DNA from: an uncultured Saprospiraceae bacterium
GTDB taxonomy: Bacteria > Bacteroidota > Bacteroidia > Chitinophagales > Saprospiraceae
Direction: 5' to 3'
DNA length: 20,647 bases
Assembly: GCA_937973565.1 (NCBI GenBank)
Contig: CALJKQ010000132.1
Coordinates: 1 to 20,647 of the forward strand
Shown: piece by piece, positions 7,549 through 15,232 of the stretch
How the letters are laid out: every line of letters begins with the position of its first letter
Position numbering within the stretch: the first letter of the stretch is position 1
Notes under the pieces: model-generated
Databases searched by the model: none
What the model was told of the DNA's origin: nothing
What the model saw: the letters and a program-made list of their open reading frames with translations, nothing else
Made by a program: the position numbers and the translations under genes

Positions 7549-8436
7549 ATGAAAAAAATCTTGCTGGCATTTGTATTTGCCTCTTCAATGTTTACAATGG
7601 CTTCAGCCCAGGAGGGCGATCTCCTATCTTTACTGGGTGAAGAAGAAACTACTGACTATGCCAACGCGGCATTTAAAACCAATCGGGTAATCAACCTGCA
7701 CTCTCTGGAGAATACAGCGGCAGGTGTTTTTGATTTTAAAATATCCCACCGATTTGGTTTTATCAACGGCGGTATCCAGGAACTGTTTGGTCTGGATGCC
7801 AGTACCATTCGAATCGGTGGTGATTATGGTATTACCAATCGTCTGATGGTGGGTTTTGGTCGCAGCAGTTTTGAAAAAACATACGACGTTTTTGCCAAAT
7901 ACAAGTTGCTGAGACAAAGTTCAGGCAAAAAGAATATGCCCATCACCGCTGCTGTTTTTGCCAGTGCAGCTGTCAAAACAACACCCTTCGCAGATCAGGA
8001 AAGGGAAAATTATTTTTCTTCCCGATTGTACTACACCTGGCAAGTTATCCTGGGACGTAAATTTTCAGAAGGTTTTTCTTTGCAGCTTTCTCCAACCGTG
8101 GTACACCGCAACCTTACGGCTACCAAAGCTGAAAAAAATGATGTTTATGCAATAGCCGGTGCCGGCAGAATAAAACTGAGCAAAAGGATTGCACTCAATG
8201 CGGAATACATCTATGTGTTGCCGGACCAAATTGCATCGAGATACAGAAATTCGTTGTCACTTGGTTTTGATATTGAAACAGGGGGCCACGTATTCCAGCT
8301 GCATTTCACCAATTCAACTTCAATGATTGAAAAGGGCTTTATCACCGAAACGGTGGGCAACTGGCTCGATGGCGACATTCATTTTGGATTCAATGTTTCC
8401 CGTGTGTTTACCTTTAAGTCTTATGAACACGAATAA
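7549..8436 (+). CDS. DUF5777-family outer-membrane beta-barrel protein
   Basis: The 295-residue protein has a signal peptide of about 20 residues (MKKILLAFVFASSMFTMASA, then Q). The mature part is rich in alternating aromatic/hydrophobic strands, e.g. VFDFKISHRFGFINGG, IRIGGDYGITNRLMVGFGRS and FSLQLSPTVVHRNL, and ends in a strand pattern (DIHFGFNVSRVFTFK) typical of a barrel. I recognise it as the DUF5777 barrel family, often found next to YceI and heme proteins in Bacteroidota. A role as outer-membrane channel or anchor for this module is plausible but undemonstrated. It is the last gene of the cluster; the next gene starts 53 bases on and belongs to an unrelated family. Confidence 0.8.
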   Translation: MKKILLAFVFASSMFTMASAQEGDLLSLLGEEETTDYANAAFKTNRVINLHSLENTAAGVFDFKISHRFGFINGGIQELFGLDASTIRIGGDYGITNRLMVGFGRSSFEKTYDVFAKYKLLRQSSGKKNMPITAAVFASAAVKTTPFADQERENYFSSRLYYTWQVILGRKFSEGFSLQLSPTVVHRNLTATKAEKNDVYAIAGAGRIKLSKRIALNAEYIYVLPDQIASRYRNSLSLGFDIETGGHVFQLHFTNSTSMIEKGFITETVGNWLDGDIHFGFNVSRVFTFKSYEHE

Positions 8437-8489
8437 TGACTGCCACTTCAGCGATATTTTGTATCTTGGACTTCCGGTAAGTCAATACA

Positions 8490-9344
8490 ATGGATATCCT
8501 GATCTTATACAATTCTTATTCCGGCAACGGTAAAGGAAAAGCGATGGCAGAAACCATGAAGGCCAGACTCCAGTCTATGGGGCTGGCCTTCATGGCTTTT
8601 GAAAACGACTGGCCTGATGATTTGGATAGTTGTCAGGAGGTTTTTTTATTCGGTGGTGATGGCACCCTCAACTATTTTATCAATAAGTACAAAGTGCCGG
8701 CCCATATTACACTCACCCTGTTCCCCGGCGGAACCGGAAACGACCTCCATTGGAAGCTTTTTGGTGAAACTGATATTGCAGATCAAATGCAAAACTGGCA
8801 AACGTATCCCACAACGCACATCGATGTCGGTAGGTGCAATGAAGAATATTTTGTCAACATGATCGGTCTCGGTTTCGATGGGGAAGTACTGAGGAAAATG
8901 AAAACAATCCGTTGGATTGGCGGCCATCTGGGCTATTTGCTGGTGGTCATCAGACTAATATTTTCCTATAATGAAAAAGTGCTGAAACTAAGCTGGCCGG
9001 AACACACCGTCCATTCGCCATTGCTGCTTTGTCAGGTGTCCAACTCAAGTCGGACCGGGGGAGGCTTTCACGTAGCACCTCACGCCAGGATTGATGATGG
9101 CTGGCTCAACCTCACTTACTGCCTGCCCAAATCGATCTGGCAAAGATTATTTTTCCTGCCCAAAGTGGAAAGAGGCAGCCACCTGTCTGTAGCAGGTGTG
9201 TTTACCCATACGGTACAAAGACTGGAGATCACAGCCCAAGAAACCATCTATTATCAACTGGATGGAGAGCTGCGCAACAGCATCCATTTCCACATTGACC
9301 TTGCGGAGCGCAAGTTGAAAGTAAGAAACAACGCTTTGGTTTAG
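8490..9344 (+). CDS. Diacylglycerol kinase-family lipid kinase (YegS/DagK-like)
   Basis: The 284-residue cytosolic enzyme has the family's nucleotide-binding signature GGDGTLN (55-61) and the second conserved loop FPGGTGNDLHW (78-88), followed by the NMIGLGFDGEVL segment and the C-terminal DGWLNLTYCL and LDGEL motifs. It is expected to transfer phosphate from ATP to a lipid hydroxyl such as diacylglycerol, though some family members act on other lipids. N-terminal YNSYSGNGKG resembles the usual N-P-x-S-G-x-x-G start of the family, with Tyr in place of Pro. The gene converges on the TraB-like gene and their stop codons overlap by 3 bases. It contains a striking perfect inverted repeat at codons 22-36. 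Confidence 0.92.
   Translation: MDILILYNSYSGNGKGKAMAETMKARLQSMGLAFMAFENDWPDDLDSCQEVFLFGGDGTLNYFINKYKVPAHITLTLFPGGTGNDLHWKLFGETDIADQMQNWQTYPTTHIDVGRCNEEYFVNMIGLGFDGEVLRKMKTIRWIGGHLGYLLVVIRLIFSYNEKVLKLSWPEHTVHSPLLLCQVSNSSRTGGGFHVAPHARIDDGWLNLTYCLPKSIWQRLFFLPKVERGSHLSVAGVFTHTVQRLEITAQETIYYQLDGELRNSIHFHIDLAERKLKVRNNALV
8554..8595 (+). repeat. Perfect 13-bp inverted repeat inside the lipid kinase gene
   Basis: CCATGAAGGCCAG (8554-8566) and CTGGCCTTCATGG (8583-8595) are exact reverse complements separated by 16 bases. In the mRNA this would form a strong stem about 65 bases after the start codon. There is no T-run, so it is not a terminator. Confidence 0.9.
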
Positions 9345-10114
9345 ACTATCTGTTTTATTTTGCAACCCTTCAGTTTAAGCAGTCTCAATATACCCTTTTC
9401 GCCCGGAAGGTGGGCGGCTCCGATACCGGTAAAGGTTGCATTTTCCAGGGCATATTGATATACGGTATCCGCCATTTTGTAGTTGCGTTCGTACAACAGA
9501 ATTTTCCGAAATGCACCCAACCCACGTTTCCCCAGCTGGTAGAGGGCATTGGTTTGGTTTTGACTGTAATAATCGGCCAATCTTTGCGCCTGGTGCCTGA
9601 ATTTATCGGGTCTTTTTATAATGGTTGCAAACTGTTTGATTTGTACACCCGGATCCAGCGACCTGGCAATTTGGTATTGATCTTCAGGACTCTCTACACC
9701 GCGGATCTCCATATTCTTAGATAGGGCATGGTCCAGCAAATACTGATCCAGGGTAGCTGCATAGTCGTTTCCCAGACACGAGGCCATCATGGCACCTTGT
9801 ATGAAAATGGGACTCATGTTGCTAAGGGCTTCGAGAGGTACGCCAAAAGCTTTGAGCAGCATATGGACAGCTTTATCAAATTTCTTCCTTCCCAAACTAT
9901 TTTCCAGCTCCATGCCGGCGGGAAGCAAAAAGGCCCGCTGCAATGCTACGGCATCTACCTCGTGGGTATTCATCTCAGGACTGTAAACTTTGCAATGCTC
10001 CATTAGCTCGCAAGCCCGCTCAAAATAAGTAAAGGCACGCTTGTCCCTGCTGTGCATGGTGCCCATCACATAAGATGTATTGGGGAAGGAAGCATGTTGG
10101 ATGGAAAAAATCAT
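9341..10114 (-). CDS. TraB/GumN-family protein without signal peptide
   Basis: The 257-residue protein matches the TraB/GumN (Tiki-like) family, whose characterised eukaryotic members are metal-dependent proteases. It has the N-terminal GTMH motif (18-21), the central ..RGVESPEDQYQIA segment with the family's conserved Glu, and the C-terminal GIGAAHLPGEKGIL block with its histidine. Bacterial members usually carry a signal peptide or lipobox. This one begins directly with MIFSIQHASFPNTSYVMGTMH, so either it is cytosolic or the start has been misplaced; I saw no upstream in-frame hydrophobic extension. It is followed (minus-strand sense) by the convergent lipid kinase. Its start lies about 100 bases beyond the lrp stop, with the lrp terminator between them, so it is likely transcribed separately. 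Confidence 0.82.
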   Translation of the reverse strand: MIFSIQHASFPNTSYVMGTMHSRDKRAFTYFERACELMEHCKVYSPEMNTHEVDAVALQRAFLLPAGMELENSLGRKKFDKAVHMLLKAFGVPLEALSNMSPIFIQGAMMASCLGNDYAATLDQYLLDHALSKNMEIRGVESPEDQYQIARSLDPGVQIKQFATIIKRPDKFRHQAQRLADYYSQNQTNALYQLGKRGLGAFRKILLYERNYKMADTVYQYALENATFTGIGAAHLPGEKGILRLLKLKGCKIKQIV

Positions 10115-10170
10115 GGCTAAAAAGGAGTCAACTTATAAAGTGTGATCTACTTCCAGATAAATGGTAATAA

Positions 10171-10206
10171 AAAAAGGCCGATTCGATGAATCAGCCTTTT
10201 GTTTTT
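10171..10206 (-). terminator. Rho-independent terminator of the lrp gene
   Basis: The stem pairs AAAAGGC (10172-10178) with GCCTTTT (10194-10200) and GATTC (10080-series offset, 10180-10184) with GAATC (10188-10192), with one C/A mismatch and a 3-base loop. On the minus strand the stem is followed by an unbroken T-run, directly after the lrp stop at 10211. The plus strand also has TTTTGTTTTTT after it, so it may act in both directions. Confidence 0.85.
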
Positions 10207-10210
10207 TAAG

Positions 10211-10744
10211 TTATTGCTGCGGTGCTGTCTGCTCCCCGCCTTCAACGCCTTCTTCGGCATCCGGATCACTTTCGTAATCGTATGGCAATACTTTTTCTTT
10301 TTTCACTTTGGAAAGTGTCATCAAGGTTTTCAATCTTTCGATCTCCTCGATCTGTGAAAGGGTCTTGAACAACAACTTTTCGTAGGTAGGAATATCCTTA
10401 CATACTATCTTCAAAAGGAAGTCTGCATCACCTGTGATGATATAACATTCTGTAATTTCATCTACCTGTTTTACCTTCTTGATGAAGTTTTCCAGGGCAT
10501 TGGGCTTTTGCCATGCCAAAGACACCAGTACATAAGTTTTTACATTTAAACCTATTGCTGTAGAATCAACTTTTGCGTGGTAACTGAGGATAATACCGGC
10601 TTGTTCCAGTTTTTTAACCCTCTCCAAAGTGGGGGCTGGTGATAGACCTATCTTGCGGGACAAATCGAGATTGGTAATCTTGCTATTTTCCTGCAATAAT
10701 TTCAAGATTTTAAGATCTATCTTGTCTAATTTGTAATCTGACAT
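10211..10744 (-). CDS. Lrp/AsnC-family transcriptional regulator with acidic tail
   Basis: The 177-residue protein has an N-terminal winged helix-turn-helix (about 5-60: LDKIDLKILKLLQENSKITN then RKIGLSPAPTLERVKKLEQAGII) and a RAM ligand-binding/oligomerisation domain (about 68-145), with the TGDADFLLKI core. Family members sense amino acids or related small molecules and act as dimers or octamers. The usual length is about 150 residues; here about 23 extra residues (YESDPDAEEGVEGGEQ and on) form an acidic, Gly/Gln-rich, probably disordered tail. Autoregulation is usual for the family, and the AT-rich upstream region contains palindromes. It is monocistronic, with a terminator just after its stop. 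Confidence 0.95.
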   Translation of the reverse strand: MSDYKLDKIDLKILKLLQENSKITNLDLSRKIGLSPAPTLERVKKLEQAGIILSYHAKVDSTAIGLNVKTYVLVSLAWQKPNALENFIKKVKQVDEITECYIITGDADFLLKIVCKDIPTYEKLLFKTLSQIEEIERLKTLMTLSKVKKEKVLPYDYESDPDAEEGVEGGEQTAPQQ

Positions 10745-11040
10745 AGAATTATTGAAATTTTATTTTAACAAAGGCTTTTCATAAACGAATGCAAATTAAA
10801 ATAAAATTTTAATAATCTCCAATTTTTAAGGAATAAATTTTTAGTTAATTCCGAAAAGGCGACTTTAAAGCACTTTTTTGGGTGATTTTCGTCATTTTTT
10901 TGATATAACTTATTGATTATTAGGCACAAAATTTTAATATGGCAAATTTTATTTTGTGGTAATTTTCACCGCTCTGGCATATAAAATGTAAGTTTTTGTC
11001 ACATTTATAGAAAAATTTTGAAGCAGATCGAAAATTGGCA
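10745..11040. promoter_or_regulatory. AT-rich regulatory gap upstream of lrp
   Basis: No gene is visible in these 296 bases. The region is very AT-rich and repeats the core AAATTTTA: 10755-10762, 10804-10811 (inside the perfect palindrome TAAAATTTTA at 10802-10811), 10929-10936 and 10944-10951. Lrp-family operators are AT-rich palindromes, so autoregulatory sites are plausible. A near-consensus minus-strand -7 box (TTAATTTG, 10792-10799) lies about 48 bases upstream of the lrp start. Some recurrence is expected by chance in such AT-rich sequence. Confidence 0.4.
10925..10958. repeat. 8-bp inverted repeat CACAAAAT/ATTTTGTG
   Basis: CACAAAAT (10925-10932) and ATTTTGTG (10951-10958) are exact reverse complements, with 18 bases between them. 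The arrangement lies about 180-215 bases upstream of lrp and looks like an operator pair. It has no terminator features. Confidence 0.55.
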
Positions 11041-11072
11041 AAATAAAAAGGCCTGGTGGACAAAACCAGGCC
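11041..11072 (-). terminator. Rho-independent terminator of the small secreted-protein gene
   Basis: GGCCTGGT (11050-11057) and ACCAGGCC (11065-11072) form a perfect 8-bp GC-rich stem with a 7-base loop. On the minus strand it is followed by TTTTTATTTTG. It lies about 50 bases beyond the stop of the gene at 11121-11441. Confidence 0.9.
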
Positions 11073-11113
11073 AAACTTAATAGAAACTCTCACTTAAAAT
11101 CTTATCGACCTCT

Positions 11114-11136
11114 GGTGACCTTATTGAACGGTCACC
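11114..11136. repeat. Inverted repeat GGTGACC/GGTCACC across a stop codon
   Basis: GGTGACC (11114-11120) and GGTCACC (11130-11136) are exact reverse complements flanking the stop codon (11121-11123, minus strand) of the small secreted-protein gene. There is no adjacent T-run, so it may help protect the mRNA 3' end or may bind a protein. Confidence 0.55.
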
Positions 11137-11441
11137 GGAAGGGTATATACTTCAAATGGTTTAAGACCATCTGTACTGATTTTTTTGTAATTCAAAATGT
11201 CCTTGACCTTTCCATCCAGCTCTTTGTCACTGGTGCTGCTCACCAAAAGCTCGCCGCTGCTGTTCACAACAAACGTAATCAGGAATGTCTTTTTGGTAGT
11301 GGATTGCCAATCGGCTTTCATAAGGTGTTTGGCCACTTCGTTTCTTACTCTTTCTGTAAGACTGGGATCAATGTCTTTGGCATTCATTACGAAGGCAGAA
11401 AATGTCAGCAAACCGGCAACTAAAAACTTGGTAACTCTCAT
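11121..11441 (-). CDS. Small secreted protein, TonB-C-terminal-like fold
   Basis: The 106-residue product has a signal peptide (MRVTKFLVAGLLTFSAFVMNA, about 21 residues). The mature part KTFLITFVVNSSGELLVS, then DKELDGKVKDILNYKK and PFEVYTLPVTV, follows the strand-helix-strand pattern of TonB C-terminal domains (xVxFVVNxxGxV...YTLPxxx), but without a transmembrane anchor or proline-rich linker, so it is probably not a working TonB. Small periplasmic proteins of this kind are widespread in Bacteroidota and lack an assigned function. It is monocistronic, with its own terminator. The TonB-C similarity is my judgement from the pattern. Confidence 0.65.
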   Translation of the reverse strand: MRVTKFLVAGLLTFSAFVMNAKDIDPSLTERVRNEVAKHLMKADWQSTTKKTFLITFVVNSSGELLVSSTSDKELDGKVKDILNYKKISTDGLKPFEVYTLPVTVQ

Positions 11442-11786
11442 GGGTAAAAATTTATTTGATTGTTTGTTTAAATTAATACTCTACAGACGCCACGAGTGTA
11501 CTTCAGGTTGCACGGGCATAGACCAAATAGACTTTTACTTCGACGAAATGATGTTATTTAACGGTGTCTTAACAGAAGCGACATGCAATTTAACATTTGC
11601 ACCCTGCTGTCCGGTCCTATTTCAGGAAAATGGATTTGGTAAAAGGAACAACCATGATATTACTTATATAAAATCGTCTGGAATGCCTGTAAAATAAGGC
11701 AACGACAAGCAACAACTGCGTGGGGAAAAGGGCAGTGTAGGATAAAAAAAACAGAAATTTAAATCAAATAAAAATGTCGATCACAC
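11442..11786. other. 345-base intergenic gap
   Basis: I see no convincing gene here. It lies between the DUF4340 stop and the start of the small secreted-protein gene and must hold the latter's promoter, but no TAnnTTTG match was found near it on the minus strand. An eight-base T-run on the minus strand (11746-11753) follows the end of the gld operon without a clear GC stem, so termination there is uncertain. Confidence 0.5.
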
Positions 11787-12791
11787 TCAACGAAGAGCAA
11801 ATGAGTCAAACGCCAGCATGATTTTACCAATGACTCTGTGCTGGATCAACATAAATTCATTGCCATCTGTCAATACTTCAAAACGCGTATCTTCTCCTAC
11901 TTCTTTGGGACTGTATTTGTTTTGCTTAAACTCTATATTGGCCAAAGACCAGGCTGTGACGTGTTTTTTGGTACCATCTTTTTTCTGCACCGTGATTTCA
12001 CAAAAAATGGGTTGACGCAAAATCATTTCACGGTTGGGATTATTGCTGTCATTGTATTCTGCTACGATGTTGGAAAACCCTCCCAGATAAGGCTCTATCA
12101 GCTTTTCATTGAGCTTGGGTAACTTGGTACCGGTATAAGGATTGGTGATTTCCCAACCCAATAGTTTTTTCTTTAAGGTAAAGGATGAGGGTTTGTCGTA
12201 AGGGTATTTGATCTCTACCATTTCTATATCCCCGGCCTTTTCTACAAATATATCTTTGGTCTCGTACTCATTCATTCCGTAAAGAAACCTCGTTCTGATG
12301 GAGTAGGAAGCACCTTGTGTAAACAATACATACGGCTGCTCTGCTCCTTCCATTAAAAAGGCAGTGCCCGAACCATCACCAATTTCATTGCCGATAAAAA
12401 AGGATTTCATCAATTCATCCTCTTTATCAAAAAACTGAACTTTGATCCCCGTTTTGGCTATGCTTTTTTTAATCACCTCCGTGCCGGCTCTGTTGGGAAT
12501 GTATTTTAAGGTCAACGCCTTCATGGTATTGAGTATGTAAGCCGGAGCCTCGTCCCTGGCCTTCCTGCCGCTGTTCAGATACCAGCCATCTTTCTTTTTG
12601 GTAAAGATAATCTTGGGGTAGTTTTTTCGCTCGATGGAAAAAGACCCGACATCTTCTGTATTTTCAATCCGGAAACGCCTGTCGCTGACGTCCATGCCCA
12701 AATCTTCGGGCTTGCCTTTCCACCAATATAGCATGGCACTGCATAATATCAATAAGGCAAGTACTGCGGGTAATATATATTTTTTGTTCAT
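11787..12791 (-). CDS. DUF4340 protein of the gliding ABC operon
   Basis: I chose the ATG at 12791 (MNKKYILPAVLALLILCSAM), 11 bases after the gldG stop. An earlier in-frame start at 12896 would add 35 residues overlapping gldG and place the hydrophobic segment in the interior. The 334-residue product has one N-terminal membrane helix (about 5-22) and a long extracytoplasmic part of repeated DUF4340-like units (FSIERKNYPKIIFTKKKDGW, later FTLKKKLLGWEITNPYTGTK). DUF4340 proteins commonly follow GldG-like ABC accessory proteins, also in non-gliding bacteria, and probably work with that complex outside the membrane. Exact role unknown. Last gene of the run. Confidence 0.83.
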   Translation of the reverse strand: MNKKYILPAVLALLILCSAMLYWWKGKPEDLGMDVSDRRFRIENTEDVGSFSIERKNYPKIIFTKKKDGWYLNSGRKARDEAPAYILNTMKALTLKYIPNRAGTEVIKKSIAKTGIKVQFFDKEDELMKSFFIGNEIGDGSGTAFLMEGAEQPYVLFTQGASYSIRTRFLYGMNEYETKDIFVEKAGDIEMVEIKYPYDKPSSFTLKKKLLGWEITNPYTGTKLPKLNEKLIEPYLGGFSNIVAEYNDSNNPNREMILRQPIFCEITVQKKDGTKKHVTAWSLANIEFKQNKYSPKEVGEDTRFEVLTDGNEFMLIQHRVIGKIMLAFDSFALR

Positions 12792-12802
12792 GGTTTCTTT
12801 GC

Positions 12803-14500
12803 TTATTTGGTGTACTTCCTTCTCCTCCACACGGTGTACAGAGCACCGCATAGAGCCAAAAATACCAATGGCAATACGATGTTGATCAACTGCCATTTTG
12901 TTTTTTCTTTTTTAGCTTTGACCTTATCCAACAAGCGAAGTTTGATTTCTTTGGATCGGGCACTCAACACACCTTCTTCATCCAGCAAGTATTCAATGGC
13001 ATTGAGGATAAGATCTTTGTTGCCTTTGTAATATTTGATCTCCCACTTATTAAAACCTATTTCCTCGGTTTCGTTGGTGCGGGTGTTGATCAGGTTTTGC
13101 ATAAAATCTACATCACTGAAAACTATCTGCTTGGTGGCTACGCTCTTTTCTACAAATTTTGTATTCAGCTGTTTGAGCGTCTCCTGAAATGAAGCACTGA
13201 CACGGTTTTTAAAAAAGGATTCAAATTCTCCTTCAAGCAAGACAGCTACTGCTTTGTTGCCATCATTGAATTTAGCAGGATCGGGCTCGGTTTTGAGGAT
13301 CTCAAAGTTGAGTCGTACCGGATTGAATTGAGTCCTGGAATACGGACTGCTGGCCAACAGCACCGTCTTTTTAATGGGCGTAGCTGTCTCTACTGTATCA
13401 ATACTCGCCGGGAAAAACATGTTGACCCGATCGATGTTTTTTACAATTACGTGATTATTGAGCGATTGCAGAACCGGATGGTAATACCAGGGAAACATCA
13501 TGGTCTGGGGCTTGTCACCGGTCATGCCCACAATCTGAGGAATGGCGGAACATTCCAGGTCGATGATGAGATTGGGCTGCACCCTGGCGCCATATTTAAA
13601 GAGCATATCATCCACTCCGGTAACGATATCCTGTGGTACATAAAAGTTGTATTTCGCTATGCTATCGAGACTCGCTGTAAGTTTTTCCATAGCCCAGATC
13701 ACTTTACCTCCGCGCATGATATACTGGTCGATCTTAAATTGATTGGGCAAAGAAATTTCTCTTTTGGGAGCTGCAACGATGAGCAAATTCACGGAGGTGT
13801 CGATCTGAACCACACTGTCCAAAACTATTCGCCCTGTGTCGTAAAACTTGCGCAGTTCTTTTTCAAGTCGGTAGGTAAATCGCGAGTCCAATTCTCCGGA
13901 ACCTGCACTGAACACGATGTTTTGTTTTTCGCGCAGCATCATCTTTTGTAAGGTATGCGCAAACTTGTATTCCAACAGGGATATGGAATTGTTGAGTATT
14001 ACTTCTTCGTCACTGCCCGGCTGCTGCTCTTCCAGCAAATTCACCACGGCCTTACGCGAACCAATGTTGATGAGGGCATAAGGGTAAATGGCCTTTTGCA
14101 CCAACTGCGTACCATCGTAATATTTTAGTGAGGTGGGTACAATTCCTTCTTTGGCCAGGGCATCTCTGGTTTTGATGATGTCATCCTGTGTGCCCTGAAC
14201 GGGATTCTCAAATTCAAACTGAACTTTGGGATTGACCGATTTGATTTGTCCCAGTACTTCCCGGATGGAAGCCTGCAACCGTTTGAAGCCGGCCGGGAAA
14301 TCGCCATCCAACAATACTTTGATGTACACGATTTCTTCAACTTTTTCAAAGGTTTCAACCGTGGCATCGGTGAGGGTATATCGTTTGTCCTGTGTAAGAT
14401 CTACATAGGTGTGAAAATAGGCAGAAATAAAATTGGCAAAAATGGCAATGCCCACAACCATCAGAAAACTGTACCATGCCGGTGATATCTTTTTGATCAT
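12803..14500 (-). CDS. gldG: GldG, gliding-associated ABC transporter accessory subunit
   Basis: The 565-residue protein has an N-terminal membrane helix (about 10-30, SFLMVVGIAIFANFISAYF), a large extracytoplasmic ABC_transp_aux-type domain (YVDLTQDKRYTLTDATVETF onward, with IVYIKVLLDGDFPAGFKRLQ), and a C-terminal helix followed by basic residues (WQLINIVLPLVFLALCGALY, WRRRKYTK). This is the architecture of GldG, the partner of GldA and GldF in the ABC complex required for gliding in Flavobacterium johnsoniae. It begins 3 bases after the gldF stop. Whether this organism glides is not shown: the complex also occurs in non-gliding Bacteroidota. Confidence 0.92.
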   Translation of the reverse strand: MIKKISPAWYSFLMVVGIAIFANFISAYFHTYVDLTQDKRYTLTDATVETFEKVEEIVYIKVLLDGDFPAGFKRLQASIREVLGQIKSVNPKVQFEFENPVQGTQDDIIKTRDALAKEGIVPTSLKYYDGTQLVQKAIYPYALINIGSRKAVVNLLEEQQPGSDEEVILNNSISLLEYKFAHTLQKMMLREKQNIVFSAGSGELDSRFTYRLEKELRKFYDTGRIVLDSVVQIDTSVNLLIVAAPKREISLPNQFKIDQYIMRGGKVIWAMEKLTASLDSIAKYNFYVPQDIVTGVDDMLFKYGARVQPNLIIDLECSAIPQIVGMTGDKPQTMMFPWYYHPVLQSLNNHVIVKNIDRVNMFFPASIDTVETATPIKKTVLLASSPYSRTQFNPVRLNFEILKTEPDPAKFNDGNKAVAVLLEGEFESFFKNRVSASFQETLKQLNTKFVEKSVATKQIVFSDVDFMQNLINTRTNETEEIGFNKWEIKYYKGNKDLILNAIEYLLDEEGVLSARSKEIKLRLLDKVKAKKEKTKWQLINIVLPLVFLALCGALYTVWRRRKYTK

Positions 14501-14503
14501 GGC

Positions 14504-15232
14504 TTATTTTTTTGAAGTGATGATGGCATGACACGCCGTTATGCAAATGGCAATCAAACCGGCAAAATAAACGAGATCGCGGCTATCTATGGCACCCTTA
14601 CTCATAGCGTCGTAGTGCGACTGTATACCAAATTTGTCGATAAAGGAATCGATGTTGCCAATGAATACGGGCATTGACGCCAAATAGTCAAAGGCCCAAT
14701 GCACTACAAAACACAAAAAGGCTCCGAGGATAAAGGCTACGATCTGGTTGTCGGTCAGTGCGCTGGCCAGCATGCCCAAGGCCACAAACGACGCCGATAG
14801 AAAAAGTAATCCTATATACGATCCGGCAATCGCACCACTATCAAGATTTCCCACAGGAGATCCCAATTGATATACTGAATAATAATAAACCAGGGTAGGG
14901 GCCAGCGCAAACACAACCAGACAAAGGTTGGCCAGAAACTTACCCAGGATGATGTTGTAATCGCTCAGCGGCTTGGTAAATAAAAACTCTATGGTTCCCC
15001 TTTGACGCTCCTCCGCAAAGCTGCGCATGGTAATGGCAGGGATGAGGATGAGCAGAATGAAGGGCGCCAGTGAAAACAGGGGATCCATCGACGCATAGTT
15101 GTAATCCAGCACGCTGCTTTCGGTGAATACCCACATAAACAAACCGTTGAGCACCAAAAAGACGGCGATGACCATATAGGCGATCAGCGAGCTGAAGAAG
15201 GTATGAATTTCTTTCCAGAATATACTAATCAT
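14504..15232 (-). CDS. gldF: GldF, gliding-associated ABC-2 permease
   Basis: The 242-residue protein has about six predicted membrane helices, e.g. AYMVIAVFLVLNGLFMWVF, LAPFILLILIPAITMRSF, LVVFALAPTLVYYYSV and IVAFILGAFLCFVVHWAF. The AEERQRGTIEFLFTKPLSDY loop is typical of ABC-2 permeases. It is the membrane partner of the GldA ATPase, whose stop lies inside this gene's start (8-base overlap), so translational coupling is likely. The substrate of the complex is unknown. Confidence 0.94.
   Translation of the reverse strand: MISIFWKEIHTFFSSLIAYMVIAVFLVLNGLFMWVFTESSVLDYNYASMDPLFSLAPFILLILIPAITMRSFAEERQRGTIEFLFTKPLSDYNIILGKFLANLCLVVFALAPTLVYYYSVYQLGSPVGNLDSGAIAGSYIGLLFLSASFVALGMLASALTDNQIVAFILGAFLCFVVHWAFDYLASMPVFIGNIDSFIDKFGIQSHYDAMSKGAIDSRDLVYFAGLIAICITACHAIITSKK

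Noticed and set aside
10887..10901. A TTTTCGTCATTTTT 14-mer shared with 18169-18182
   Set aside because: Only two copies, both in AT-rich gaps, unlike sequence on either side; chance is a fair explanation.
11197..11697. Plus-strand open frame of 166 codons spanning the small secreted gene and the following gap
   Set aside because: The first half is antisense to a gene with a clean signal peptide and terminator; the second half has no recognisable domain or start signal.
13328..13951. Long open frame on the plus strand (207 codons) antisense to gldG
   Set aside because: It lies wholly within the recognised gldG gene, its predicted protein is rich in His/Cys/Arg with no family resemblance, and it has no promoter or partner gene.
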